The notes under the pieces were generated by a model. That model did not search any database, was not told where the DNA came from, and saw only the letters and a list, made by a program, of their open reading frames with translations. A stretch of DNA of 64,000 nucleotides from the NCBI GenBank assembly GCA_019623805.1, contig CP053680.1:1590001-1654000 (forward strand). The letters are read 5' to 3'. Of the stretch, positions 31,333 through 40,555 are shown in pieces (positions within the stretch are counted from its first letter, which is position 1; the number at the start of each line of letters is the position of its first letter). Source of the DNA: Gammaproteobacteria bacterium (ex Lamellibrachia satsuma) (lineage in GTDB: Bacteria > Pseudomonadota > Gammaproteobacteria > Chromatiales > Chromatiaceae). The position numbers and the translations under genes are program-made.

Positions 31333-31779
31333 TTAACCCTGGATATTCGGTGGCCAGTTGGCTGTGTTGATTTCTGAAACATACTTCAGAAACTCGGCAA
31401 TCGCGGTCAGTTCTTCATCATTGAAATTGAACTGAGGCATACTGCGGCGACCGGGAATACCATCTTTCGGGCGGCTCAGAATGAAACCCTTGATCGCATC
31501 GGTCGAATTGCCAAAACGCTTGTAGACGTTACCCAGCTCAGGCGCGAAGTAGGCACCCTCCCCCAGTAGTGTGTGGCAACCAATACAGTCGTTATTCTCC
31601 CAAAGCGCCTTGCCTTGAGCGATCACCGGACCCAGCTCCCCCTCCAGGGCCGCCCGGTTATCACGGTTTGGAAGCTGCCCCATAGTGTCAAAAGTCAGGG
31701 CGAGAAAAAGTAGAAAGAAAAAAGCGCTACCACCATAGAAGATGTTGCGCGCCATCGATTTAGTGAAGGCCTCGGCCAT
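31333..31779 (-). CDS. norC: Nitric oxide reductase cytochrome c subunit
   Basis: Membrane-anchored monohaem cytochrome c that passes electrons to NorB. One helix (about 14-32) is followed by CIGCHTLLGEGAYFAPELG, a very conserved NorC haem site, and a methionine ligand in RRSMPQFNF. The start MAEAFTK has AGGAG 7 bases upstream. An FNR/DNR-type site lies 65-78 bases upstream. Confidence 0.95.
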   Translation of the reverse strand: MAEAFTKSMARNIFYGGSAFFFLLFLALTFDTMGQLPNRDNRAALEGELGPVIAQGKALWENNDCIGCHTLLGEGAYFAPELGNVYKRFGNSTDAIKGFILSRPKDGIPGRRSMPQFNFNDEELTAIAEFLKYVSEINTANWPPNIQG

Positions 31780-31843
31780 GTGATTACTCCTTTGCATGCA
31801 GACTTGCGGGGTAAATTAGAAAATATTAATAGATAGCAAGGCT

Positions 31844-31857
31844 TTGACCTTGATCAA
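31844..31857 (-). promoter_or_regulatory. FNR/DNR-type site upstream of norC
   Basis: TTGACCTTGATCAA matches TTGAY-N4-RTCAA. On the minus strand, a TCTAAT sequence at 31815-31820 lies where a -10 box would fall if the site were centred at -41.5. That predicts transcription starting near 31809, 30 bases before norC. Confidence 0.8.
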
Positions 31858-31874
31858 GTTATGGTTTTGGAGGG

Positions 31875-32768
31875 CTATTTGCACCACGCCCCCTGTTCGA
31901 TCCAACGCATTAGCAGACTGGTATTCGGGTGGTCACTCTCCTCGCCCGGATTGATACCAGGCGGCATACGATTCTCCGTCAGGCGCTGGTAAAGCCGGCT
32001 CTTTTCCGCCTCGTGTGGAATAACAATAGGGATACCCGGCCTGCCTTGTTTTTTGTTGGTTCGGGAGAAGGCCCCCGTCATAATTGCCTCATGACTGCTC
32101 AGGTTGACCTCATTGAAGTTGGGCGGGTCCCTGAATCCTGCATGGCAGGAGATACATGCGATATCGGAACCAAATGCCGTGGGCTCGACAAAGAGCGGCA
32201 GTACGCTGGTCTTAAAAAACTCGTCATCAGCCGCCCCGCTGTCGATCCACTTTTTGACCTTTTGGATACTGTCAGTATCAGTCGGGTGCAGGAAAGAGAC
32301 ACCCAGCGGCATGCGGTTATTCCTGAGCTTATGGACCAGGCGACTCTCCATTGGCTTGCCCGGTGAAATGACGGGTCTGGCCGGGGCTTCAGTGGAGCCT
32401 CGCAGAATACCTTCACAACTGGAGAGGTCCAGTCCCCGGTAACTCCGTGACGGGTCATTGGAGCTGTGACAAACGATACAGGCCGGTCCATTGCCAAAGG
32501 CGTTTGGCGTCCGCATCAACGTGGCAATATAATCATAGGTGATAGGGATATTTCCCTGCAGAACCAAGGCCTTGACCGCATCGTAATCCCCTTCGATCTT
32601 AAGTTCACCCAAGCGGATCTTGCGCCACATCTGATGGGTAACACTGGCTGGATTCGCTACCTCATCGGCAGCCGACAGTGCCGCTGAAAAAAACGGCGAT
32701 GAACAGCCAACGATCAGAGCAGCAACAAAATGGAGTGTGCCTCTATACTTTTTCGAATCACCAAACAC
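31875..32768 (-). CDS. Dihaem cytochrome c with two PSCyt1-like domains
   Basis: A 297-residue secreted cytochrome. The GTG start has AGGAG 6 bases upstream and is followed by a signal peptide ending near SAALSAADE; the longer open frame would overlap the divergent gene. Two similar domains each hold one haem motif, CIVCH and CISCH. Each is followed by LSS(C/H)E and a segment (SRLVHKLRNNRMPLG, SRLYQRLTENRMPPG) typical of planctomycete-type PSCyt1 domains. It is divergent from the trihaem gene and lies just before the norC promoter. Its function is unknown. Confidence 0.8.
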   Translation of the reverse strand: MFGDSKKYRGTLHFVAALIVGCSSPFFSAALSAADEVANPASVTHQMWRKIRLGELKIEGDYDAVKALVLQGNIPITYDYIATLMRTPNAFGNGPACIVCHSSNDPSRSYRGLDLSSCEGILRGSTEAPARPVISPGKPMESRLVHKLRNNRMPLGVSFLHPTDTDSIQKVKKWIDSGAADDEFFKTSVLPLFVEPTAFGSDIACISCHAGFRDPPNFNEVNLSSHEAIMTGAFSRTNKKQGRPGIPIVIPHEAEKSRLYQRLTENRMPPGINPGEESDHPNTSLLMRWIEQGAWCK

Positions 32769-32886
32769 ATCTTTCTCCTGATTTGGCAGAATGACCCTCG
32801 CCAAGCCGATTGCAACAAAGTTCACTGCCGGGCAATATGACTGAAACCGTATGCCTTGTCTATCGATGTAAAACCGGAGCAGATAG

Positions 32887-33729
32887 TTGATTTTACCCAG
32901 ACTCTTTTTTGTCGTGCTGGTCACGCTGATACCGTTCTCCTCAACCTACGCCAGCGAAGAGAGGGAAATACATCTGCAACTCCCTCCCACCTCTTTGGCG
33001 CAGTGGTATAAACCAGCCAATAAACGACACGTCTGGCTACACAACATGTTCAAACTGCGCCGTGAGATGCTGGCGGTCTCCGACTATTTGGCACTGGAAG
33101 ACCAGGCGCGGCTCAATAAGTGGACCACACGCCTGGCGCAGCACTACCGCAAGATTGGCGAAATGGTGCCGGAGTGGCGGGATGAACTGGAACTAGAACA
33201 GATGGACGCACTGCAAAAGGCGGCAGAACAGGGCGATTACAAACAGGCTGCCACCACACTGAGAAAAATTGGTCTAAGCTGCCGTTCCTGCCATCGGGAC
33301 TATCGCGCCGTAGCTACTGCACTCTATCGTAGTCCGGACTTCAGCATAGTTAAGGTCGAAGATACTGAAACATTGGAGGAGGAGTCTTTTAAAAGGGTAA
33401 TGGAACGTCTCACCCTGTTGCTCAACCGAATCAAGATCGCCAGTGAGGATGAGAGAAAACAGACGGCACTCGATAGCCTGGACGGTCTTCGCCAGCGGCT
33501 TGAAGACCTTGGACAAAGTTGTGAATCCTGCCATAAGGACAAAGCCCAAAAAGCAAGAATCCTCGGCGCTGAAACAGAGAAATCCCTGGCAGCGCTTGAG
33601 CTGGCGATCAAAGCAGGAGAGATAAAGCAGACAGGACGCCACCTGGGAACACTGGCTGTCCAGAGCTGTGCACGCTGCCACAGCGTGCATCGCACCCTGT
33701 ATGACATCAAAAAGGTGCTTGCACCTTAA
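32887..33729 (+). CDS. Trihaem cytochrome with c'-like repeats
   Basis: A secreted helical protein (280 residues) starting at a TTG with GGAG 7 bases upstream. After the signal peptide (cleaved near STYASEE) there are CRSCH, CESCH and CARCH motifs. Each sits at the end of a helical stretch and is followed by basic residues (HRDYR, HKDKA, HSVHR), as in cytochrome c' or c-556. It therefore looks like up to three c'-like units in one chain. Such proteins often bind NO, which fits the norCB context, but this is inference. Confidence 0.72.
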   Translation: MILPRLFFVVLVTLIPFSSTYASEEREIHLQLPPTSLAQWYKPANKRHVWLHNMFKLRREMLAVSDYLALEDQARLNKWTTRLAQHYRKIGEMVPEWRDELELEQMDALQKAAEQGDYKQAATTLRKIGLSCRSCHRDYRAVATALYRSPDFSIVKVEDTETLEEESFKRVMERLTLLLNRIKIASEDERKQTALDSLDGLRQRLEDLGQSCESCHKDKAQKARILGAETEKSLAALELAIKAGEIKQTGRHLGTLAVQSCARCHSVHRTLYDIKKVLAP

Positions 33730-33754
33730 GCGAGGCTGAAATGGCCCCTCCCCA

Positions 33755-33768
33755 TTGATGTATATCAT
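33755..33768 (+). promoter_or_regulatory. FNR/DNR-type site upstream of the octahaem gene
   Basis: TTGATGTATATCAT matches nine of ten consensus positions. TAGACT at 33791-33796 is suitably placed for a -10 box of a -41.5 type promoter. The gene starts 132 bases further on, leaving a leader of about 97 bases. Confidence 0.7.
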
Positions 33769-33899
33769 GATTTTTTCGAATAAAAACGGGTAGACTCCAG
33801 CCTTGGTGTAATGCAGGTATATTTACACTCAGCATAGGTCCGCAGAGATCTGTCGTTGTCAGCGCCGCTGATTGGTGTTTACAAGGGGACATCGTCACG

Positions 33900-35606
33900 A
33901 TGATCAACCATTACCCTCCGGCCTCCAGGCGCCGGATGTATCGCTTTAATTACATATTTCTTAGCTTCTCTATCCTGATTCTGGCACTTGGCTGGGTAAC
34001 AACAACCCTGGCCTCTTCAGATCCAAAAATCGAAATGGGCATCTCCGAATATACAAAAACGGATGAACGCCATGCGATCATCAAACCCAAAAAAGAGAGC
34101 AAGGCAACCACTGATCATACAAAACTGAAGGAGCTTCAAGGCCCGTTTTTTAGTGGCCCTGAAGTGACCAAAGCCTGCCTGGAGTGTCACAACACCGCAG
34201 GTCATCAGTTCATGAAAAATAAGCACTGGACCTGGGACTACAAGCATCCTAAGACTGGCCAGCACCTTGGCAAGAGTGTATTGATCAATAACTTCTGTAC
34301 CAATGCCAGAGGCAATGAGGGCATGTGCGCCCAGTGTCATGCCGGGTATAACATGGACAGCCCGGATTTTGACTTTACAAACCAGGACAACATCGACTGC
34401 CTGGTCTGTCACGAATCCACCGGCACTTACTACAAAACACCCACATCAAAAGGCAACAAGGCCTGCTCCGTCATGTTTGAGGGCAAGCCAGCCATCGACT
34501 GGGCGGCGGTTGCAAAAAGCGTTGAGATGCCGACTCGCAACAACTGCGGTAAGTGCCATTTCTATGGCGGCGGCGGCGACAATGTGAAACACGGCGACCT
34601 CTCATCTGTACTGTTCGACCCACCCAAAGACGTCGATGTACACATGAGTGAAGCCGGTGAAGGCTTTTCATGTGTTACCTGTCATGTGGGCGAAGGTCAC
34701 GAGTGGGCCGGCAGCCGGTACGAGATGCTGGTCAACGACGAGACTGGCACCGGCAAACCTGGCATGCCACGCGATGTTGCTTCATGCGAAAGCTGTCACA
34801 GTGCATCACCCCATCCCATCACATCGGTCCAGGGGATCAAGCTCAACAGCCATACTCAAACAGTTGCCTGCGAAACCTGCCACATTCCGGCCATTGCCCG
34901 GGGCGGCGTCGCGACAGAGGTCGATTGGGACTGGCGCACCATGGGCAAACTGAAAGATGGCGAGGGCTTCAAGCTGAAGGAGTACACCCAGGGGGATGGG
35001 CATCACCGCGCCACCTACAAGTCGATCAAGGGCACCTTCACCTATGCTGAAGACCTTGAGCCAATGTATGCCTGGTTTGACGGCACTATGAACTACACCA
35101 CGATTGCCACCAAATTTGATCCATCAAAAGGCCCGATCGACATCAACAGTTTTTCCGGTTCCCATGATGACCCTGGTTCACGCATCTACCCGTTCAAACG
35201 CATGCATACCACTCAACCCTACGACAAGGGCAACAACACACTGCCCTATATGCATCTTTGGGGGAATGATGATAGTGCACTCTGGGGCAACTACGATTTC
35301 GGCAAGGCCATTGAGGCCGGAATGAAGAAAAACGGCATCCCTTACAGCGACGAATGGGGGTTTGTAGAAACCTACTCCTACTGGCCCATCAATCACATGG
35401 TGGCGCCCAAAGACGACGCACTGAGTTGTTCCAGCTGTCATTCACATGACGGCAGACTCGATCACCTTGAGGGTTTCTATATGCCGGGTAGAGGCAAGAA
35501 TGAAATGCTTGATCTTATCGGTTTGTTGGCAGTTCTCGGCACCCTGGGTGGGGTACTTGGACACGGCGCGTTGCGCATGATCGCCACCCGCAGGAGGAAA
35601 GTCTGA
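33900..35606 (+). CDS. Octahaem cytochrome c, tetrathionate-reductase family
   Basis: Periplasmic-facing octahaem cytochrome (568 residues) of the OTR family, members of which reduce tetrathionate, nitrite or hydroxylamine. Eight motifs are seen in order: CLECH, CAQCH, CLVCH, CGKCH, CVTCH, CESCH, CETCH and CSSCH. An N-terminal signal-anchor (about 18-38) and a C-terminal membrane helix (about 535-555) bracket the haem domain. The stop overlaps the start of a cytochrome b gene (TGATG). The true substrate cannot be decided; nitrite or hydroxylamine would suit the denitrification context. Confidence 0.88.
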   Translation: MINHYPPASRRRMYRFNYIFLSFSILILALGWVTTTLASSDPKIEMGISEYTKTDERHAIIKPKKESKATTDHTKLKELQGPFFSGPEVTKACLECHNTAGHQFMKNKHWTWDYKHPKTGQHLGKSVLINNFCTNARGNEGMCAQCHAGYNMDSPDFDFTNQDNIDCLVCHESTGTYYKTPTSKGNKACSVMFEGKPAIDWAAVAKSVEMPTRNNCGKCHFYGGGGDNVKHGDLSSVLFDPPKDVDVHMSEAGEGFSCVTCHVGEGHEWAGSRYEMLVNDETGTGKPGMPRDVASCESCHSASPHPITSVQGIKLNSHTQTVACETCHIPAIARGGVATEVDWDWRTMGKLKDGEGFKLKEYTQGDGHHRATYKSIKGTFTYAEDLEPMYAWFDGTMNYTTIATKFDPSKGPIDINSFSGSHDDPGSRIYPFKRMHTTQPYDKGNNTLPYMHLWGNDDSALWGNYDFGKAIEAGMKKNGIPYSDEWGFVETYSYWPINHMVAPKDDALSCSSCHSHDGRLDHLEGFYMPGRGKNEMLDLIGLLAVLGTLGGVLGHGALRMIATRRRKV

Positions 35607-36268
35607 TGACGATGCATAAGATTCTGGTCTTCAAGCGGTTTGAACGACTCTGGCACTGGAGCCAGATGGCGCTCATCTTCACCCTGCTGTTCAGCGGATT
35701 TGCAGTACATGGGGTCTATAGTCTGATCGAGTTTGGCGATGCTGTCACCGTACACACATGGGCCGCACTGGTGTTGTTGGCGCTCTGGGCATTCGCCGTC
35801 TTCTGGCTCTTCACAACAGGACAGTGGCGTCACTATATTCCAACCGCTGATAACTTCATCAATGTTGCGCGCTTTTACGCCTTCGGCATTTTCAAAGGGG
35901 AGCACCACCCCTATCGCAAGACCTACCGGCGCAAACACAATCCTCTTCAGGCGCTGACCTATCTTATGGTCAAGATCGTGATCTTTCCTGCGATCTGGAT
36001 ATCCGGCATCGCCTACCTGCTGATCAGTTTTGGACAGGGGGAGATTTTCAGCTGGATAGGACTTGGACCCATTGCACTCGCCCATACCATCGCGGCCCTC
36101 GCAGTCCTGCTATTTGTCATCGCCCACGTCTATCTGCTCACAACAGGCCATTCATTTATCGATCATGTGAAACCGATGATCACCGGCTACGATGACGTTG
36201 AACTGTCGAATGAGGAGCTGGCCTATCTGAAGGCAGATGAACCCGGGGTGCTTAAAGAGGGCGATTAG
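35606..36268 (+). CDS. Cytochrome b561-type membrane subunit
   Basis: Four-helix membrane cytochrome b (220 residues), the likely quinol oxidase partner of the octahaem protein. Haem histidine candidates are in FERLWHWSQM, VTVHTWAAL, LAHTIAAL and VIAHVYLLTTGHSF. It resembles the gamma subunit of formate dehydrogenase and OTR-linked cytochromes b. AGGAGGA precedes the start, which overlaps the upstream stop by one base. Confidence 0.88.
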   Translation: MTMHKILVFKRFERLWHWSQMALIFTLLFSGFAVHGVYSLIEFGDAVTVHTWAALVLLALWAFAVFWLFTTGQWRHYIPTADNFINVARFYAFGIFKGEHHPYRKTYRRKHNPLQALTYLMVKIVIFPAIWISGIAYLLISFGQGEIFSWIGLGPIALAHTIAALAVLLFVIAHVYLLTTGHSFIDHVKPMITGYDDVELSNEELAYLKADEPGVLKEGD

Positions 36269-36281
36269 CAAACCGCCGAAA

Positions 36282-36327
36282 ACAGAAGACTCAGCGCAAG
36301 ATCAGGCGTTGGGTCTTCTGTTGATTT
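36282..36327 (+). terminator. Terminator after the octahaem-cytochrome b operon
   Basis: Nine-base stem ACAGAAGAC / GTCTTCTGT with a second smaller stem in the loop, then TGATTT. It lies 14 bases after the cytochrome b stop. Confidence 0.7.
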
Positions 36328-36498
36328 AAGGGGGATCTAACTGAGGTGCCCCTCTGTATCCTGGCAGTCTCCCTGACGCTCTTCCATCTCTACCAGGTCT
36401 ATGTCTATCCAATCGAGGAGATTCTTTGAGCAATGGCCAAAATGGCTCTCACTTAATCCCTGTTTTCAACCAAAAGCTCTGAACCCGTTTACTGAGTA

Positions 36499-38220
36499 TC
36501 AGGAACTGTTTTTGTCAGGCAGAATTTCCGTCCCGGCAGTCTGTTCAGTGAACAGGTGAACATCCCGCTGCGGAAATGGGATGGAGATCTCTTCCGCATC
36601 GAAACGCTCCTTCACCGCCCTGGTGACATCCCAATAGACATCCCAGTAGTTCTCTGCCCGAATCCAGGGGCGGCAGACAAAATTCACCGAGGAGTCCGCC
36701 AATTCATGAAGCCGGACCACAGGCTCCGGATCTTTCAGCACCAACTCATGGGATGAGAGGATGTCCTCCATGATCCGTTGCGCCTTGCCGACATCGTCCT
36801 GATAGCCAATACCGAAAACCATGTCTACGCGCCGCTTGTTTGTCGCAGTGGCATTGGTTATCACATTGCCCCAGATGGCATTGTTGGAAATGATAACGGA
36901 CTTATTGTCGGGTGTTTTAATATGGGTAGAGAGAAGATTCATCGAAGACACTTTACCCAATACACCGGAGACCTCGACCAGATCACCTACATCAAAAGGG
37001 CGGTAGAGCAGGATGAGTATGCCACTGGCAAAATTACCCAAGGAGCTCTGCAGGGCAAAAGCTACAACAAAGCCCAATGCGCCGATCACCGCGAGGACCG
37101 GGCCGATATTCACCTCAAGCGCCGCCAGACCGATAAGAACACCTAGCACGATAATTCCCCGGCTTATTGCTTTCGCAAGGAAGTCAGACAACAGTGCAGA
37201 AGTGTGACGCGAAGCGTTGAACCCTCGTTCTGCTGCCCGCCCAACGATGACGGAAAGGAAGTAAAACACCAGCACCGTAACAAAGAAAATAGCGATATTC
37301 TTACCCCAGCGCAGGCCACCTTCCTTGGATATAAACCAGCCTTTGAGGGCAGCCGATGTAGCGTCAACATCGGAGACATCGACCTTAAGGCCTGATACGG
37401 CTTTGATGTACTGCCTGTATTCCGTGATCGGCTCCTCAGCTGCTCCCTTCTCTTCAAATGCGTTGATCACCAGATTGGCGCGATCGATCAACGCGGTCCT
37501 TTCCGCATATAACTGATTGACGTGCTCAAGCAGTGATTTCCGGATCTCCGATTTCGAATCCGCCAACTGAACTGCTGCGTCCGTTACCTTTTTCAAGGTC
37601 TCCTGATCCTGAAGTTCCTTTGTGTCTATCTTGTCCAGTTGTTTGGTGGCGGACTTTTCATCCTGGAGTATCTCTTTTCCCGATTTACTATCGACTCTGG
37701 CCTCTGTTTCACTTTTTTCGAGGACCTCCTTGGCGATACTGGAATCCACCACATCCTCTGTCTCCTCCTGATCCCCCATGACCTCTTTTATCTGTTTGTG
37801 AGCCTCGGCAACCGCCGTCTCTGCCTCCTCCTGGCTGGCAGCTGTCGGCTCAGACTCCCCCTTTGTGGCCTCAGGAACCTCCTCCATAGCCTCCTTGGCA
37901 TCTTCCAGGGCATCCAACGCCTCCTCGACCGCCTTCATTTCGGTTTTCTTGTGTTTGGCAACCAGCTCCTCGCCGCTTATCTCCTGGACTTTGCTCTTCA
38001 ACAACGTCATCCATCCCTTTGCCTCCTCGGCAAGTTCACAGCGAACCAAAGGTTTAAGGCGTATTTCAAGTTCATCCAGGGGGATCTGTGAGTCTTTCGT
38101 GGTCAGTGCTTCAGTGTTGGGAGGACATTCGAGTGAATTGGCCATGCCAACGCTTGCAGCCATGAGAAGAAGGCTGATCATTGTTACTTGCTGCAACCAC
38201 AAACCACTCTGTATTTTCAT
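36499..38220 (-). CDS. MscS-family mechanosensitive channel with long N-terminal domain
   Basis: A 573-residue protein: signal peptide (to about SVGMANS), a long acidic, helical periplasmic region (about 30-290, rich in Glu/Lys/Ala), a membrane helix near 310 and an MscS core. The pore helix region reads GPVLAVIGALGFVVAFALQSSLGNFASGI, followed by RPFDVGDLVEVSGVLGKV, which is diagnostic of MscS. It probably releases osmolytes under hypo-osmotic stress. The N-terminal region has no recognised domain. Confidence 0.9.
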   Translation of the reverse strand: MKIQSGLWLQQVTMISLLLMAASVGMANSLECPPNTEALTTKDSQIPLDELEIRLKPLVRCELAEEAKGWMTLLKSKVQEISGEELVAKHKKTEMKAVEEALDALEDAKEAMEEVPEATKGESEPTAASQEEAETAVAEAHKQIKEVMGDQEETEDVVDSSIAKEVLEKSETEARVDSKSGKEILQDEKSATKQLDKIDTKELQDQETLKKVTDAAVQLADSKSEIRKSLLEHVNQLYAERTALIDRANLVINAFEEKGAAEEPITEYRQYIKAVSGLKVDVSDVDATSAALKGWFISKEGGLRWGKNIAIFFVTVLVFYFLSVIVGRAAERGFNASRHTSALLSDFLAKAISRGIIVLGVLIGLAALEVNIGPVLAVIGALGFVVAFALQSSLGNFASGILILLYRPFDVGDLVEVSGVLGKVSSMNLLSTHIKTPDNKSVIISNNAIWGNVITNATATNKRRVDMVFGIGYQDDVGKAQRIMEDILSSHELVLKDPEPVVRLHELADSSVNFVCRPWIRAENYWDVYWDVTRAVKERFDAEEISIPFPQRDVHLFTEQTAGTEILPDKNSS

Positions 38221-38388
38221 CGAACGACTCTCCATAGAGTTGGAATCAAAGTCTTATTGTCGCTAAATCCACGCCCTTTCAAATGTTTAATCGGTAACAG
38301 ATGACGTTTAAATTATGGTCCCTTTTATTTCGATTTTCATTGGGGGACAGCAACCTCCGCCCCCGCCCAACAACCCCTGTGGGCTTAT

Positions 38389-39507
38389 TCAATGCTTTGC
38401 GGAGTTGGTGTCGAGTTGATACCCATCCGTCAGCGTCTTCATGAAGGCAACGATGGCATCTATCTCGCCATTGGTCAGACCCAGATTGCCCAGTTCCTTT
38501 ATGTTGACGTTTTCTGCCACTTCCGGCTTGCCCCAGTCAGAGCGGATATCCCGGGTGCTGTAGAACATTACGACTTCACGCAGGGTTTTCAGTATTCCAT
38601 TATGCATGTAGGGTGGCGTCAGCGCGATATTACGTAGCGTGGAGACCTTGAATTTCCCCTTGTCCACATCACGACCCGTGGTCTTCGCCAGACCGATATC
38701 GATCACTTCGGCACCATTGGAATTGAAGCGGGCGGGCTGGCTGTAGAAGGGGTTCTCGTCATTCCGCGGTACCCCCAGATTGTCATAGGTGAAATCAGTA
38801 AACAGGGGTGGCTGACCATTCTCTCCCACCTGACTCGTGTGGCAGGCGGCGCAGTTACCCTTATCCCCGGCATCGAACAGTTCCAATCCACGTTTCTCCT
38901 GCCTGGTCAGTTCAACCTTGCCGGCGAGATAGTAGTCATACTTGGAGGTAAAGGGGTGGAATCGCTCGCTGCGTTCAAAGGCGGCGATGGCTGTTGCAAT
39001 GTGATCATATGCCTGCTTCACCACCTTGAGGCTCCCCTTGCCAAATAAGCAATCAAATTCTTTGGCGTAAGAGGCCTGCCGGACCTTCTCAACGACTGCA
39101 GCAGAATCCGCGTTGGCCATTTCAACCGGGTTCAAGAAGGGGCCTTTGGCCTGTTCTTCCAATGTGGCGGCTCGACCGTCCCAGAATTGACCACCGACGT
39201 ACAGCCCCTGCTTTTCGTCAAAGTGGAAGGCGGGACTATAGAGCGCATATGCCGCCGTAGGCGTGTTGCGGTCGCCGAAACGGTCGGGATGCACCCCACG
39301 GGAAACCGGCAGTTCGCGGTCAGGATCGGCAAAACCGGCTCCCGGCAAGTGGCAGCTGGCGCAGGACTGTCCGGGCGGATTGGAGAGATTGGCGTCAAAA
39401 AAAAGCTTCTCGCCCAGAGAGGCAGCTGTTGGAGATGAATCTGCCTGCGCCAAGGGCATAAAGACCAAAACTATGGAGGCAATGGAGAATAATTTCTGCT
39501 TGGCCAT
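38389..39507 (-). CDS. Dihaem cytochrome c peroxidase / MauG-family protein
   Basis: Periplasmic dihaem enzyme of 372 residues with signal peptide (cleaved near PLAQADS). The haem motifs are CASCH (N-terminal, peroxidatic) and CAACH (C-terminal). GVHPDRFGDRNTPTAAYALYSPAFHFDEKQ and FKVSTLRNIALTPPYMHNG are typical. The family includes bacterial CcpA that removes H2O2 with cytochrome electrons, and MauG-like oxidases. A peroxidase role fits the cytochrome-rich setting. Confidence 0.88.
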   Translation of the reverse strand: MAKQKLFSIASIVLVFMPLAQADSSPTAASLGEKLFFDANLSNPPGQSCASCHLPGAGFADPDRELPVSRGVHPDRFGDRNTPTAAYALYSPAFHFDEKQGLYVGGQFWDGRAATLEEQAKGPFLNPVEMANADSAAVVEKVRQASYAKEFDCLFGKGSLKVVKQAYDHIATAIAAFERSERFHPFTSKYDYYLAGKVELTRQEKRGLELFDAGDKGNCAACHTSQVGENGQPPLFTDFTYDNLGVPRNDENPFYSQPARFNSNGAEVIDIGLAKTTGRDVDKGKFKVSTLRNIALTPPYMHNGILKTLREVVMFYSTRDIRSDWGKPEVAENVNIKELGNLGLTNGEIDAIVAFMKTLTDGYQLDTNSAKH

Positions 39508-39640
39508 GATTTTCTATAGCTCGATAAAGGATTAATCGGTTAAATTATCCGGGACATCCTTCCAAAACGCATCGTAAAATATCAATCTGGATGATAGGGG
39601 ATGCCCATTAAACATCTCCTCTGCTCAAACCAGCAGACAG

Positions 39641-40198
39641 CTATTCGCCCCGATTCCCCCAACGCGTGGCAAACTCACGATACTCTCCCCACAAGCCACG
39701 CTTCTGATCAAACGCCTCCCCCTCCATCTTCTTCAACCGGCCCCGAAAAGCACTGTCCAGTGGGTAACGATTGAGCACCACCGCATAACCATCAGCCACC
39801 ATCTTCTCATTCAGGCTGTTGCCCTGCTCGTCCAGCACCACCAGGGAAATACGCCCATATTTATCACGGCGATTCAGATTCCCACTCAACATCACTTGTT
39901 GGCCTGGGGACACAAGACTCTTGAGATGAGAGGTCGACGCATTGCCTATCGACAACAAAACATCCTCACTCAAACCGGTACGCTGGGCGTCTCGTTGCAA
40001 CTTGGGATTAGGGGTATCTTCCGGAGCATCGATTCCAGCCAGCTGTATACGCTCAGTGCCGCTGGTTAGTTCCACAACCAGCGTGTCGCCATCCTCTATC
40101 TTCTGTAACTTATAACGCTGATCTTCCGCAGCTGCAGCGGCCATACTGAGACAACCGGCACCAAGCAGTAGAGCAAATTTTCTTAGCGAAATATTCAT
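39641..40198 (-). CDS. Secreted thermonuclease-family (SNase-like) protein
   Basis: A 185-residue protein with a signal peptide (to about AAAAEDQ) and a staphylococcal-nuclease fold. VIEDGDTLVVEL-like residues appear as KIEDGDTLVVEL; RIQLAGIDAPED and RDKYGRISLVVLDEQGNSLNEKMVADGYAVVL follow. The usual catalytic Arg-Glu-Arg set is only partly obvious, so nuclease activity is likely but not certain. Confidence 0.82.
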   Translation of the reverse strand: MNISLRKFALLLGAGCLSMAAAAAEDQRYKLQKIEDGDTLVVELTSGTERIQLAGIDAPEDTPNPKLQRDAQRTGLSEDVLLSIGNASTSHLKSLVSPGQQVMLSGNLNRRDKYGRISLVVLDEQGNSLNEKMVADGYAVVLNRYPLDSAFRGRLKKMEGEAFDQKRGLWGEYREFATRWGNRGE

Positions 40199-40213
40199 AA
40201 AAACCCCGTGAAC

Positions 40214-40402
40214 CTATCTTGGCAACCAGAAGATAAAAAACAGACAGAAGACGGCCAATGCAATAAAAAGCAGAACAAATTTTTTCCGCGCCCCGGCACG
40301 ATAACCTTTTTTCTGAAAGTGGGAGACTGCGCCGCAATGAGGGCACTCGGCAATATCTTCCGCTATCTTTTTACCGCAGTAGAGACAGTTTACTTCGCCC
40401 AA
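40214..40402 (-). CDS. Small zinc-ribbon membrane protein
   Basis: A 62-residue protein with two CxxC knuckles (CLYCGKK and CPHCGA) forming a zinc ribbon, a basic linker and one C-terminal membrane helix (KFVLLFIALAVFCLFFIFWL). Its ending lies 15 bases before the nuclease gene in the same direction. No specific function is known for this type. Confidence 0.75.
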   Translation of the reverse strand: MGEVNCLYCGKKIAEDIAECPHCGAVSHFQKKGYRAGARKKFVLLFIALAVFCLFFIFWLPR

Positions 40403-40555
40403 TCGGTTATCCCTCTATATTAAAGCAAGCATAATATGTGGGTTGCACCCGACATTGTCACATTTAGAGAAACCACACCCCATGCCAAGTGTCACTGCGA
40501 ACCCTGAAACTTGAGTTATAATACCGTCCTGCCATTAGTACCAGGACACTCTCTA

